Shown: positions 32,505 through 42,869 of the stretch, in pieces
How positions within the stretch are numbered: the first letter of the stretch is position 1
Layout of the letters: the number at the start of each line of letters is the position of its first letter
From: Tritrichomonas musculus
Lineage: Eukaryota > Parabasalia > Tritrichomonadida > Tritrichomonadidae
Assembly: GCA_039105265.1 (NCBI GenBank)
Contig: JAPFFF010000059.1
Span: forward strand, 186,001 to 250,000
DNA length: 64,000 nt
Direction: 5' to 3'
Position numbers and translations under genes: made by a program
The notes under the pieces: model-generated
Databases searched by the model: none
What the model saw: the letters and a program-made list of their open reading frames with translations, nothing else
What the model was told of the DNA's origin: nothing

Positions 32505-35500
32505 TTAATGAGCTGTCTTTGCACCAGGCATTTGTTGTATTAAATATGCTGTTATTGCACAATTGAGTCCAAATCGATTTGGTCCACATACAGATGTTTT
32601 TTTATTATTATTTGGTTCTTTAAGCCTCTCTTTTACTGCATCAATTAGATTTGACCAAGGCCCAGATGGAGTTGTTCCTTGGAATCTGATTTCAGGGTGC
32701 CCTTCCATTGTTACTGTGAAAAGAGGAGATTTATCACCAGTATCAACGATTTCATTGATATAACGAACTCGTCTCGGTGGATCAAGAACTGAATTGTACA
32801 AACGCGATGATTTGAAGCCAGCAGGATAGATGTAACTCTCTGTGCGAAATCCAGGACGATCATTTACAATTTGACCAAGATTGAGGAGTGATAATGACTC
32901 TGTCAACTTGATTGGATAAATAAGAGATCCATCACTGTCGTACTTAACAATTTTAGATAGATTTTCTGGTATAATCAAGTCTTTGGAACGCAAATCTTCT
33001 TGCGTTTTATTTTCTATGTAATCAAGGAATTTATTGATGTGACTAATAACTTTACTGTCTTGAGTGAGAGCTTTTGAAACATCACCTTCAAAAACGCCAT
33101 TAAACTCAGGTAAACTAAGGATATCTTTGTAAACACCCCAACCACGATCACAAATCTGCTTGAAAAAGAAGAGTTCATGATTTGATGTCCACAAAGGAGA
33201 GATCTTCCATATTTTCACTGAATTAATATATTCAATTAATTCTTCTTCTTTGAACTTAATGAATGCACGACGAAGGCCAGCGAGTGTCTGAAAACACTGC
33301 TTGATTTTGTTTATAGTTTTTTGCGATATGTTAGTTTCTTCTTTTTTCTCTTCGTCGTTGTTTACACCGCCTGAATCGCGTTCATTCTCCTCTTTGTCAT
33401 TTAAACCGCTCGTGTTCAACAGATCCGTGACGTATTTCTCAACTTGCTCATCTGTCTTTTTGGTGAACCCACATAATTCACGAAAACGGCTCCAATCAAA
33501 TTCACCATCTCCTGTGAGCGGAACACCTTCATGTAGGAGCTTGTGAGAAATTGTTGCTTCTTCAACTTTTTTCCAAAATCTTGGCTTTGGCTTGCTTGTT
33601 TTCACCTTGTTTTCATCTTTTATTTCTTGATTTGAAACAATTGTTTCTTCTTTGAATTTGCTTTCTTGAAAAGCTGGTTCTTCTTTGACTCTGTTCAATT
33701 GAAAAGCTGGTTCTTCTTTGACTCTGTTCAATTGGAAACTTGGTTCTTCTTTGACTCTGTTCGATTGGAAACTTGGTTCTTCTTTGACTCTGTTCGATTG
33801 GAAACTTGGTTTTTCTTCTTCTTTGACATTGTTTAGCTGATAAAATGAATTGTTTATGACTTGATTATTATTTCCTGTTTCTTGAACGTTTTCCTCATAA
33901 TTCTTTTCTTGTTCATTCATTGCAAGTTGACTTCCTTTCTCTATTGAAAAATCATAGAATTTTTTAGAATCATAAGGATTCGTATCTTTGATAACTTTAG
34001 AATACACATATAATGCATCGGGAAACATTTTCTCTGCAGACATTTTCAAATATGAAATACCTTCATTTTTATCATTTTCTGTTGTTCCAAACTGGTATTT
34101 TCTTCGACCATATTCATAAGCAGCTTCTGCATGTCCTTTATCTGCTGCCTTCTTAAAATACTCCATTGCTTTTTCTGGGTCTTTATTAGTAAGAAATCCG
34201 TTCATTAAATTGAATGCATAAAGATTCATACCATCAGGATCTCCCATTTTAGCTGAATTTTCTAAATGCTTTGCGCCATCACAATTTCGATAGTAAGAAC
34301 CGAGATAATAATCTGCTTTGGGACATCCCAATGCACTTGCTTGCTTGAACAAGTCAATTGCTCTATCAACATTGATAGGATGATCACCTCTTCCATCAAA
34401 ATAGTTGATTCCTTCTTCGAGGAGATAATCAGCTTGTGTCCTGTTATTATTTTGTGACTGATCTTGTGGCAAGTTTTGTATGATTTGATCTGCTTGCTGA
34501 ACTCCATTTTGAAGTGATTTAGTTAACATTAATTTGGCTAGCTTGTATTCTTTTATTTCTCTGTTTAGAATTCCAAAATAAAATTGCTGAATGCCTTCTT
34601 TGATATCATCAATGTTCTTCTTTGCTTTTTCATAGCAAATTTGAAAGTTTATCTGGTCTTTCATTGTGAAATAAATATAAGCTGCATCCGAAAAATCGTC
34701 ATATTTTTCAAACCGCCTTGCTAAATCAGGCCGTTTGTTCATATTCTGATTTTGAAATGCTTGCTCCATGATCGTTCTTCTCCACTTGCTAAAAAATAAT
34801 GAAATTTGCTTCTCAATTCCTAGCTCATAATAGTCAAGTAGCTTTTCAATTGGCAGAAGATATTCAAGCGAATTATTTGTGAATACATCTGCATTTCCAC
34901 GTTTATAGCATTCTTCATAGCATTCAAAAGCTTTCTTCTGATTACCTTGTGAAAGAAATGCATCACCAAGTTTGACCAATTCTTCTGTTGGTCGATTCAA
35001 ATCATTTTTTTGATTATTTAGTGCTACATTCTGAACAGGCTGCTGTTGATTGTTCACTGATACATTGCTAGCTTGTTGCAAACCATCAATCGCTGACACA
35101 TTCTGCTTTTGTTGCTGTTGAACATTGTCTGGAGCCACATTCTGCATAGATTTGGAAATATTATTTGGTGTTGGTGCTACATTCTGCACTAATTGCGATT
35201 GATTAGATGTGGCTATATTTTCTACTGATGGAATATTGAAGCTTTGAATGCTTATAGGCACTTGTTGTTCATTTTTGTTTTGATTTAATTCTTTCAATTT
35301 ATCATTATCAGCTACTTGACTATGTCTGTTGGCTCCGTTGTAGTTCTTGAATTTGTAGTTTATGCATTTATCTGCATTTGGAAGCTCTTCTATCATGTTG
35401 GTTACATTACGAAGTGGGAATCCAAACGCACATGGTCCTGAAACCGAGCCAACATTTTTGGTTTGTAGACCTAATTGACGTTTCGTATCCTCAATTGCAT

Positions 35501-38000
35501 TCATAATGTCTCTCCATGGCTTCGATGGATTATTTCCTTCAAAGGAACTTCCTGTACTGTCGAGGCATTCAACTTTGAAGATTGGCGATTCGCCTCCATC
35601 CAAAACCGTGGACCGATAGATTGTCTGCTTCGAAGGATCAGCAATTGAGTAGTACTCTTTCTCGACCTGATAACCAACAGGATAAATGTAGTTCTCATTG
35701 TGATAATTCACTCGATCATAAACAATTTCACCCAAACTATTTAGAACAATCTTAGGCGACACTCTGCTTGGCAACTTAATTTTGTCTGCTGATTGCGTCT
35801 GATCTGCCAATGCTGAAGAATCATCATCCTTTACTGAGATTTCTTGTGAGTTGTTAGAAGATGAACTTGGAGATGACAAAATAGACATGTCAAACTTAAA
35901 TTTAGATTCGGATTTTGGTGTTGATGGATTTTCTTTTGCAACGTTTGATGAAGATGATTTCAGATCTAAAATTGACATGTCAAATTTAATTTTAGGTTCT
36001 GATTTTGATTTAGCTAATCTCGAATCCTCTCGAGTTGCTTGTTGTGAATTATTCGTCGTTGTTGTAGTTGGCGGTTTCTCCAAACTTTTTAATGACAAAG
36101 TTTTCTGCAATAATTTTGGCTTAGGCTCGGAGACAGGTTTAATATCAGCTACTCCTGCTGATAAAGTCGATGATGACAAAATCGACATGTCAAATCTTTG
36201 CTTTATGATTGGCTTCGCTGGATTATCTTGAAAATTGAATAAGTTATCTTGTGATGAATCATCGGAATATGCTGGTTTCAATTTAATTAGAGCTTTCCTG
36301 GGCTGGGCTTTGGTTGAAGTTTTTGGCGGCTTTCGATTCTGATATTCGTTTTCTCTCAATGTATCAATGATGTCTTTCACTTCTTCATTTCCCTTTTCAT
36401 AAGCCTTTACATAGTATTCGAGCGCAATTTTGTCGTTCTTAGGAACACCTTTACCGTCCATGTTGCCTTCAGCATACTCAATGATCGCTTTGTCGAATCC
36501 CATGTCGGCTGCGATTTTGAAGTTTTCCATTGCGAGCTTGTCATCTTGCTCGACGAATTGTCCGTTTTGCAGAAGAACTCCGTAAGTGTAGTAAGCGTCA
36601 GGACTGTTCTGATTCATTGCCTGCTTGATGTAACTCAGGCCTTCATTTGCGCCATAGATTGTTGGATTGTTGTTCAGAAGCGTGTAGCCGTAGTTCACTT
36701 GTGCATAAGAACAACCGAGATCCGCAGACTTCTTAAGATACTCGACTGCCTTTTGAATGTTCTTCTCAACACCACGGCCGTACAAAAGAGCAATGCCGTA
36801 ATTTGCCATTCCTTGAATGTTTCCTTGCTCAGCGGACAATCGCAGATAATGAGCACCTTCGTTTAATGTTCCTGCGTTTTTCTGAAGCAAAAGACCGATT
36901 TTGTTCTGTGCTTTTGAATTTCTTAGATCAGCAGCTTGCTTGTAGTACTTCATCGCTAGCTGGTTGTTCTTCTCAAAAACTTTTCCTTGCTCATACATGC
37001 TGCCGACCTTGTTCAGCGCATACGAGTCTCCAATTGATGCCAGATTGAGGATGTAGTTGCTGTTGATGAATTTGTTGTACATTTGTTGAATGTTCATGCC
37101 AAAGACAGTCTCGTTCGAGCTCTTGAAACGCTCGACGATCTGCTTGAATGACGGACGCTCACTCACAAACGAGTTCATGCACAATGCGACCAATTCACTG
37201 AAGAATGGCGGGAAAATGTCAAACTTGCTTCTGCTTGGATTCCTGATGAATTCCATCAAAGTTTGGTGCTTCGTTGCATTGTCGTTCTCTCGGGCGTTTC
37301 CAATGATGATTTCTTGCAATCTCATCTGCCTGCTCTTGCCGTTGCTTCCGTTGTTGCCAGACTGAATGTACGAAAGAAGAAGGTCACACATCAAGACGCC
37401 AAACGAGTAAACATCGTTCTTGAACGTCGGCTCGTTGCTGCTCATGTACGGGTCTTTGTACTCGCGGTTGAACATTTGGCTTTCATTCAAGTAAAGCTTC
37501 TTGATCGGATACAAACCAAAGTCGCACAAGTAAAACTGTTCTGCTTGGTCAATGACGATGTTCGATGGGCAAAGATTGCCGTGGTAGATGAGGTGGTTGT
37601 GGAGGTACAGCATCCCCTCTGAAACCGCAAACAAACAATCAAGGATGTTCTCAAAATTCAATGCTTCAAGAAGTGAGGGAGTGCTTAATACATCTGAAAG
37701 AGTTTTTGAGGTGAAGTATTTCATTGAAAAAGTGGGAGTTAGCTGTGATTGAAAGGAAAATGATAGGCGAGTGTAACTTTTGAGATATTGGAGTTTATGA
37801 TTGCTAGTTTGATAGAATGTATTTAAAATTATTTTTTGATTCTTCGACGAATAACAAGTAAAATTAAATATTTTAAAAATGTAAGGTTGAGAAGGCGAGT
37901 AATTCTTTCTTGAGATAGCTAATGAAGTCGAATCTGCGTTTGGAAATTGTTGAAAATCACCAAATTCTCCAAAATCTATAAAACTATCTAAATTATTCAT
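32505..38000 (-). CDS. Giant multidomain protein: pseudokinase, Sel1, FYRN/FYRC, Sel1, CHD-like, FYRN/FYRC
   Basis: 1,831 aa, read from 38000 leftward. (1) A kinase fold at about 30-300 with HGNLCPSN (140-147) in place of HRDLKPEN and no glycine loop, though DFG (160-162) is kept: a pseudokinase. (2) Sel1 repeats at about 330-560. (3) A low-complexity linker holding three copies of (K/R)FDMSIL. (4) A first FYRN-FYRC pair at about 770-877 (YIYPVGYQVEKEYYS; later NNPSKPW and FGFPLRNV). (5) A second Sel1/TPR-like block at about 1010-1370. (6) Five VKEE-bearing units of 11 residues (about 1387-1448). (7) A segment at about 1487-1640 (FDWSRFRELCGFTKKTDEQV, then LWTSNHELFFFKQI) resembling the region after the helicase of CHD6-9 remodellers. 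(8) A terminal FYRN-FYRC pair (about 1713-1830, YIYPAGFKSSRLYNS). FYR domains are known from MLL methyltransferases and TBRG1, so a nuclear chromatin scaffold is inferred. Confidence 0.85.
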   Translation of the reverse strand: MNNLDSFIDFGEFGDFQQFPNADSTSLAISRKNYSPSQPYIFKIFNFTCYSSKNQKIILNTFYQTSNHKLQYLKSYTRLSFSFQSQLTPTFSMKYFTSKTLSDVLSTPSLLEALNFENILDCLFAVSEGMLYLHNHLIYHGNLCPSNIVIDQAEQFYLCDFGLYPIKKLYLNESQMFNREYKDPYMSSNEPTFKNDVYSFGVLMCDLLLSYIQSGNNGSNGKSRQMRLQEIIIGNARENDNATKHQTLMEFIRNPSRSKFDIFPPFFSELVALCMNSFVSERPSFKQIVERFKSSNETVFGMNIQQMYNKFINSNYILNLASIGDSYALNKVGSMYEQGKVFEKNNQLAMKYYKQAADLRNSKAQNKIGLLLQKNAGTLNEGAHYLRLSAEQGNIQGMANYGIALLYGRGVEKNIQKAVEYLKKSADLGCSYAQVNYGYTLLNNNPTIYGANEGLSYIKQAMNQNSPDAYYTYGVLLQNGQFVEQDDKLAMENFKIAADMGFDKAIIEYAEGNMDGKGVPKNDKIALEYYVKAYEKGNEEVKDIIDTLRENEYQNRKPPKTSTKAQPRKALIKLKPAYSDDSSQDNLFNFQDNPAKPIIKQRFDMSILSSSTLSAGVADIKPVSEPKPKLLQKTLSLKSLEKPPTTTTTNNSQQATREDSRLAKSKSEPKIKFDMSILDLKSSSSNVAKENPSTPKSESKFKFDMSILSSPSSSSNNSQEISVKDDDSSALADQTQSADKIKLPSRVSPKIVLNSLGEIVYDRVNYHNENYIYPVGYQVEKEYYSIADPSKQTIYRSTVLDGGESPIFKVECLDSTGSSFEGNNPSKPWRDIMNAIEDTKRQLGLQTKNVGSVSGPCAFGFPLRNVTNMIEELPNADKCINYKFKNYNGANRHSQVADNDKLKELNQNKNEQQVPISIQSFNIPSVENIATSNQSQLVQNVAPTPNNISKSMQNVAPDNVQQQQKQNVSAIDGLQQASNVSVNNQQQPVQNVALNNQKNDLNRPTEELVKLGDAFLSQGNQKKAFECYEECYKRGNADVFTNNSLEYLLPIEKLLDYYELGIEKQISLFFSKWRRTIMEQAFQNQNMNKRPDLARRFEKYDDFSDAAYIYFTMKDQINFQICYEKAKKNIDDIKEGIQQFYFGILNREIKEYKLAKLMLTKSLQNGVQQADQIIQNLPQDQSQNNNRTQADYLLEEGINYFDGRGDHPINVDRAIDLFKQASALGCPKADYYLGSYYRNCDGAKHLENSAKMGDPDGMNLYAFNLMNGFLTNKDPEKAMEYFKKAADKGHAEAAYEYGRRKYQFGTTENDKNEGISYLKMSAEKMFPDALYVYSKVIKDTNPYDSKKFYDFSIEKGSQLAMNEQEKNYEENVQETGNNNQVINNSFYQLNNVKEEEKPSFQSNRVKEEPSFQSNRVKEEPSFQLNRVKEEPAFQLNRVKEEPAFQESKFKEETIVSNQEIKDENKVKTSKPKPRFWKKVEEATISHKLLHEGVPLTGDGEFDWSRFRELCGFTKKTDEQVEKYVTDLLNTSGLNDKEENERDSGGVNNDEEKKEETNISQKTINKIKQCFQTLAGLRRAFIKFKEEELIEYINSVKIWKISPLWTSNHELFFFKQICDRGWGVYKDILSLPEFNGVFEGDVSKALTQDSKVISHINKFLDYIENKTQEDLRSKDLIIPENLSKIVKYDSDGSLIYPIKLTESLSLLNLGQIVNDRPGFRTESYIYPAGFKSSRLYNSVLDPPRRVRYINEIVDTGDKSPLFTVTMEGHPEIRFQGTTPSGPWSNLIDAVKERLKEPNNNKKTSVCGPNRFGLNCAITAYLIQQMPGAKTAH

Positions 38001-38770
38001 ATTTTTTGAATCCTGATTTATTTTTAAACGTTTCGATTTTATATCAATATATATTTTTAGTAATATCTCAGAAATAAAACGATAAAAAGATTTTTATTAT
38101 TTAATTTTTTTAAATATATACTATTTTAATTAAATTTAAATACAAATATAAATGAAAAATATGGAATTTAATGATGAAAATATTGATCGAATTTTTAAAA
38201 GAGAAACTTTTTGAAAACCATTAAATAACCATATCAGAAAATAAGCAAATTCAATAATAATCGACCAAATATACAAAATAATTATATCTAACAAAAAATA
38301 TTTTTATTTACATTAAAATATATTAAATCTATTTGATATATTGCATCTCATTAATAATTTGATACAATCTGATCTTTTTCTTCCCTTATATCCTTATTCA
38401 TTCTCATCTTTTTATCAAATAGCTTTAAAAAGTGCAGTTTTAATAAAATATTTATTTTTTAACTTTAATATTTTTCATGCTTCATCTTTATCTATATAAT
38501 TTATGATTTCAGTAGCATTCACGCTTTCATCATAAATGGATTCATCAAAGAAACTATGATAAAAAAGATTTCGCTAAACAAAGGACGTTGAATTGGCCAC
38601 TTATTTTAAAAATGCAATAAATTAGTTACCTAATGAAGTTTGGTACTTCTTGCAAAATTTGTTCATATGAAAAGTACCGGAGACAGGCAGGTGTCCCTGA
38701 AATCGTATTGCATTCAGAAAGTTAAAATAGAAATAATAACTACATTAAAATCAACTAAATAAATTATTAA
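38001..38770. other. Spacer, nothing recognised
   Basis: 770 bp of A/T-rich sequence between two minus-strand genes. A slightly G+C-richer patch near 38670-38700 forms only a short GACA/TGTC hairpin. No gene or repeat was recognised. Confidence 0.65.
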
Positions 38771-41380
38771 TTATTTAGATTGACTAGATTGAATTACTGA
38801 TAGTAAAGACAATAAATTTTCTCTTCCAGGAAAATCTTGAAAATCATTACAAAACTGATAACAAAACAACACAAATCTGTTCATTATATCACATTCATCG
38901 AACCACTTCAGATGATAAATTTCATCATCAGCTTCATAATCGTCTTCTTCTTCTTCCTCACAATTTTCAATTGAATATTTATCATTAACAAAATTCACAA
39001 CTTTTTGAAAGGCAACCGTTTTATATTCATTAGGAAGTGAGCTGAAGCATCTTAAGAACGAATCAACGAAAGAAGGATATTTAGCATTCTGAATGAAAAT
39101 TTGATTAAAAAGAAAATTCACAATATTTTCGTCATTTGAAAAAATGACGGTTGGAAAGTTTGCAAACATATGCTCAACTACATCGTAAACGTACGAAATT
39201 GAATTCTGGTCCAATGAATTATCTGCAATGAAAGACAAAAGCTTAGGAAAGACAAAACTCATTTCGTAAGATTGAGCAAAAGTGTCAATTTTGATGGCAA
39301 GTGAAGCACAAATGATCCACTCATCGAAAAAGTTACAAGTTTGAATAAAATGATTCAAAAAGTTGACCAAAATTGAGTCAATTGAATTAACTCTCTCAAT
39401 TTGAGTGACAAATTTCCACTTTTTCCATATAAAAACGTTCATCAAATCAAAAATGTCAGAAAATAAACGGTTATTATTTTCAGAGCTAGCCAAATAATTG
39501 AATGCAAACGGAATAATCTGACAAAACTCGTCTACAAAATCAGCACAGTAATAAATAAGTGAAGTGAGTATTTGAAAAAGTTCATCAAATGCATTCGAAT
39601 GACAAACATTTGACCATTTTTCACAATCTAAAAGTGAACTCAAAAGAGCAATTGTGTACTGGACATCACCGTCTGAAATTTCAATTAACTTGATGATGAT
39701 GGAAGAGAGCAAAACTGACGGTTCTTTATTATATAAATTTGAAGCAAAGAAGAAGAAAAATCCAACAACTTCATTTGTAATTTTATACAAAAACGGTTGA
39801 ATTTTTTTGCCAAAGAAAAAAATTATCCGCTTCAAAGATGAAGTGACATTTTGTGTTTGATAGTCACGCTCAAGTTGGAAGAAGATCTCAAACAAATTAT
39901 TCATTCTTTGCACTATCGGAGTGTTCTCACAAATAACCGTCAAAAGTCTTTCATCCTTTTCAATTCGACTAAGCAAGGATGACGATGAAAGTGCCGCAAA
40001 ATAACGAACAATTGAATCCTCATCAAAAAGATTAGAAAGTGAAAAGTAAATCAAGCTCAATAAGAATTCATTTGGAAGTTGAATTCGTCTAGAATCTAGT
40101 TTGGAAAATATTTTAAGACATACAATTTTAACGTCTTTTTTTTGAATTGAATTTTCAATTAAAGTTTTCAATTGATTCAAAAAGGAAAAAAATTGTGAGG
40201 AATCCAATTCAAAAAATGTTTTTACATGTAACGAATATAGATCTAGAGCTGAGGCAAAAAAATCACTTTGAATAAATTCAGTGCTCTGAAAAAGTGAATA
40301 AAATGTATTCAAAAAGTGATCGTTCTTTTGAATTATGATATCAAATAAATCAGAGGATGCGTTATATGGATTCTTCCATGATTTTTTCGTGATTGGACGG
40401 TTGTAATCAATTAAATAATCAGAATTGAAATTGGGCAAAATAACCGTTTTTAATAATTCAATAAAAAAAATTTGATCGAATTGAAATAAATCATATTTAA
40501 TCAAATTGTATATGATTTCCATGGTAAGAGAAATAAGCAGTGAATCATTGTTGTTCATGATTAGGTTTGAACAGGCCCAAATTGATAATTCTTTAATTAT
40601 CGATATATAATTTTGATCTGATTTCTTTTTGGCAAGATATTTGGGCAAATTCGATAAAAATTTGAGGTATTGATAATTTCCTGTATGAATTGAATTGAAT
40701 GATTCCATCGAGCTGGGCATCCAAAAAGATAGTTGAGAAAAATCACTAAATATATCTGGAAGCAAATAAGTCGTTACACGTGAAAGAAAATGAAATATAA
40801 GTAGGGATATTTCTTTCTTTCGTTCTATCTGTGAATTTTCAAGATTTTCATTTTGATATAAAAATTGTGTCTGTAAAAAAACTCGTAAAGAAGGAATATA
40901 ATTGGATGTAAATGATGTATATAGAGGTAATATCTCTTCTTTCGGATATAAAATAATTTTCATAAAGGAATTTGCATAAAATAAAGATGATTTCGGACTA
41001 TTTCGAGATAATAATTGAAAAATTGTTTCAGATGGAAAAATTTTTTTTGAATACATAAAATAAATAAGCTGATTTGAACATTTAACTAGTATTGGCGATA
41101 GCTCTCTTTCACTTGATTCAACAACATTAGAAAATTCTTGACTAAATAATAATATTAAATCTTGGGAAATTAGATTACAGTAAATAAAACGAAACACTTG
41201 AATAGAAGCTGATTTTCTTATTGATATTTCGTATTTTGGATTTTTTATTATTGAAAACAAAAGATTTGGAAAAATTGGATTGGTAAAACAAGAATCTAAT
41301 ATTTTTGCTGCATTTTTAACTTCTTCATTATTTCCTCGAAATGTTGCTGCTAGTATTAATGATAAAGAATCTTCATCCAT
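38771..41380 (-). CDS. Importin-beta-family nuclear transport receptor (importin-7/8-like)
   Basis: 869 aa, almost wholly alpha-helical HEAT-like repeats. The first 60 residues fit the importin N-terminal (IBN_N) pattern: an AATFRGNNEEVKNAAKIL helix, then LLFSIIKNPKYEISIRKSAS as in 'A...L........IR..A...L'. Near the C-terminus (about residues 815-835) comes an acidic patch (CEEEEEDDYEADDE), as in importin-7/8 and CAS-type receptors, followed by a last helical pair. Members bind RanGTP and carry cargo through nuclear pores. Cargo is unknown. At about 870 aa it is somewhat short for the family (950-1,050). No clear initiator was seen. Confidence 0.75.
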   Translation of the reverse strand: MDEDSLSLILAATFRGNNEEVKNAAKILDSCFTNPIFPNLLFSIIKNPKYEISIRKSASIQVFRFIYCNLISQDLILLFSQEFSNVVESSERELSPILVKCSNQLIYFMYSKKIFPSETIFQLLSRNSPKSSLFYANSFMKIILYPKEEILPLYTSFTSNYIPSLRVFLQTQFLYQNENLENSQIERKKEISLLIFHFLSRVTTYLLPDIFSDFSQLSFWMPSSMESFNSIHTGNYQYLKFLSNLPKYLAKKKSDQNYISIIKELSIWACSNLIMNNNDSLLISLTMEIIYNLIKYDLFQFDQIFFIELLKTVILPNFNSDYLIDYNRPITKKSWKNPYNASSDLFDIIIQKNDHFLNTFYSLFQSTEFIQSDFFASALDLYSLHVKTFFELDSSQFFSFLNQLKTLIENSIQKKDVKIVCLKIFSKLDSRRIQLPNEFLLSLIYFSLSNLFDEDSIVRYFAALSSSSLLSRIEKDERLLTVICENTPIVQRMNNLFEIFFQLERDYQTQNVTSSLKRIIFFFGKKIQPFLYKITNEVVGFFFFFASNLYNKEPSVLLSSIIIKLIEISDGDVQYTIALLSSLLDCEKWSNVCHSNAFDELFQILTSLIYYCADFVDEFCQIIPFAFNYLASSENNNRLFSDIFDLMNVFIWKKWKFVTQIERVNSIDSILVNFLNHFIQTCNFFDEWIICASLAIKIDTFAQSYEMSFVFPKLLSFIADNSLDQNSISYVYDVVEHMFANFPTVIFSNDENIVNFLFNQIFIQNAKYPSFVDSFLRCFSSLPNEYKTVAFQKVVNFVNDKYSIENCEEEEEDDYEADDEIYHLKWFDECDIMNRFVLFCYQFCNDFQDFPGRENLLSLLSVIQSSQSK

Positions 41381-41936
41381 AAATAAACCAAATAAAATTA
41401 GAAAAAGTTAATTAACAAATTTTTACGACAAAGGAACCATATATACAGAAAATCTTTGAATTTAAATGCAATTTTTTTTAATTATAATAATCTTGCTTTT
41501 AAAAATTTAAAAGCAAGATTATATTAAATAATTTTTATTAAAAAACAAGATAAATTCATTTTATTATTTCAATGAAAGTTGAATTTTTTAAATAGTTTAC
41601 AAATATCAATTCAGATGTACCCCTGATTTCAGTAATACAAAGCTTTGTTTATAGTAACTATATATGCAATGCAACAGTATAAAAATAATATTATCAATAT
41701 TTTTAGAGAATTTGTATCTTAAATATAATGATAAAAATATGTTGAAAATATGAAAATTCATTATTTTTTGAAAAAAGAACAATAAAAATGATTATAGAAC
41801 ACTAATAAACAGCCCATCTCTCAAATCTTGAATTAATATTATCCTAATTTTAAATTAATAAAAAACATTTATACCAAAAAAAAAGGTTTATTACAGATAA
41901 GTATAATTAAATGTATTTAAAAAGAATTCTAAAATC
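41381..41936. other. Spacer between importin-like and chromodomain genes
   Basis: About 560 bp of A/T-rich sequence. Apart from the palindrome at 41487-41522, nothing was recognised. Confidence 0.7.
41487..41522. repeat. Perfect 36-bp palindrome (17-bp arms, 2-base loop)
   Basis: ATAATCTTGCTTTTAAA is followed, after two bases, by its exact complement. It lies about 105 bp upstream of the importin-like start codon. Cruciform or protein-binding potential; no known site matched. Confidence 0.85.
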
Positions 41937-42140
41937 TCATTTCCCATTTAATTTGCTTAAAAAATTATTAATAAGATCTTGATGATATTCCAAAACTTCT
42001 TCATCTTCCCAAGTGTTACTGCACTCTGGCATATTTTTCCATTTAACCAGATATTGAGTTTTTCCTCCTTGAACGCGTGCACCTTTTATTTCCTCGACTT
42101 CATAAACTCCATCATCTGAGTAATAATCGTTGTAACTCAT
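41937..42140 (-). CDS. Chromodomain-only protein (67 aa)
   Basis: 67 aa with one chromodomain covering residues about 12-63: VYEVEEIKGARVQGG, then YLVKWKNMPECSNTWEDEE, as in HP1 'EYVVEKV......YLLKWKG....NTWEPE'. Two aromatic-cage positions are present (Tyr13, Trp34). The third (Tyr48 in HP1) is Met37, so methyl-lysine affinity may be weak or altered. There is no chromoshadow domain. The N-terminus is Tyr/Asp-rich (SYNDYYSDDG). Likely nuclear, binding methylated H3 tails. An initiator (TCATT, A at 42151) lies 11 bases upstream, which fixes this short gene as real. Confidence 0.9.
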   Translation of the reverse strand: MSYNDYYSDDGVYEVEEIKGARVQGGKTQYLVKWKNMPECSNTWEDEEVLEYHQDLINNFLSKLNGK

Positions 42141-42869
42141 TTTGATAAAATGAAGTAAATAAAATTCTCTTTTTACATGTCTATATTATATGGATTTTGC
42201 ATGAAAAAACTTTTTTGAAAGTTTTTAATTGAATTTGTGAATTTTGTATGACAAATTTTTGCGTCAAAAATTTTTATTGAATTTTCCACAATTGAAAAAT
42301 TTATGACAAACAATTAGTTTGTTATATGAATAAACAATTGAATTGATGCAAAAAATAAATAGAATACAATTGATTTGTCATACCTGGAAGTTTTTTTATT
42401 GAAATTTGATTCAAATTCAATTTTGATTAAAATTCTGCCTTAATTAAAACTCTGTATCGTGTTGTAAGTCGGGATTATGATTAACTCTTTTTAAATGGTT
42501 GTTTCTCTAAAAAAGTATCTATTGCACTCCTGACTTTACTGAAAAATTCTCAAAATATACTATTGAATGACAAAGGTAAAAGAAAACAACTTCCAATTCC
42601 ATAAGAATCTCTTTTGATGACAAAATCTTGTCAAAGTATTATTTCAAAAGGCTTGTCACAAGATCAAAAAGACCAGCCATCATTCAAAGAAATTTAATAT
42701 CAAAAAAGTAGGTTCAACATATTAGAATTTTTTGTATTTACGCTTTTTGATGAACATTTCATCTCAAAAAGTGTTTGTTTCATATGAAATAAGATTTATT
42801 AAATTATTCAAGAATAGTGAATATATAAAGAATACAATTTTTACAAGCATTTATTGTGCAATATTTTAT
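42141..42869. other. Spacer, nothing recognised beyond the initiator
   Basis: About 730 bp between two minus-strand genes. It has several repeated CAATTG-containing words near 42280-42370 but no gene. Confidence 0.6.
42149..42153 (-). promoter_or_regulatory. Initiator-like motif (TCATT) of the chromodomain gene
   Basis: TCATT on the minus strand, putative +1 A at 42151, 11 bases before the ATG. Confidence 0.6.
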
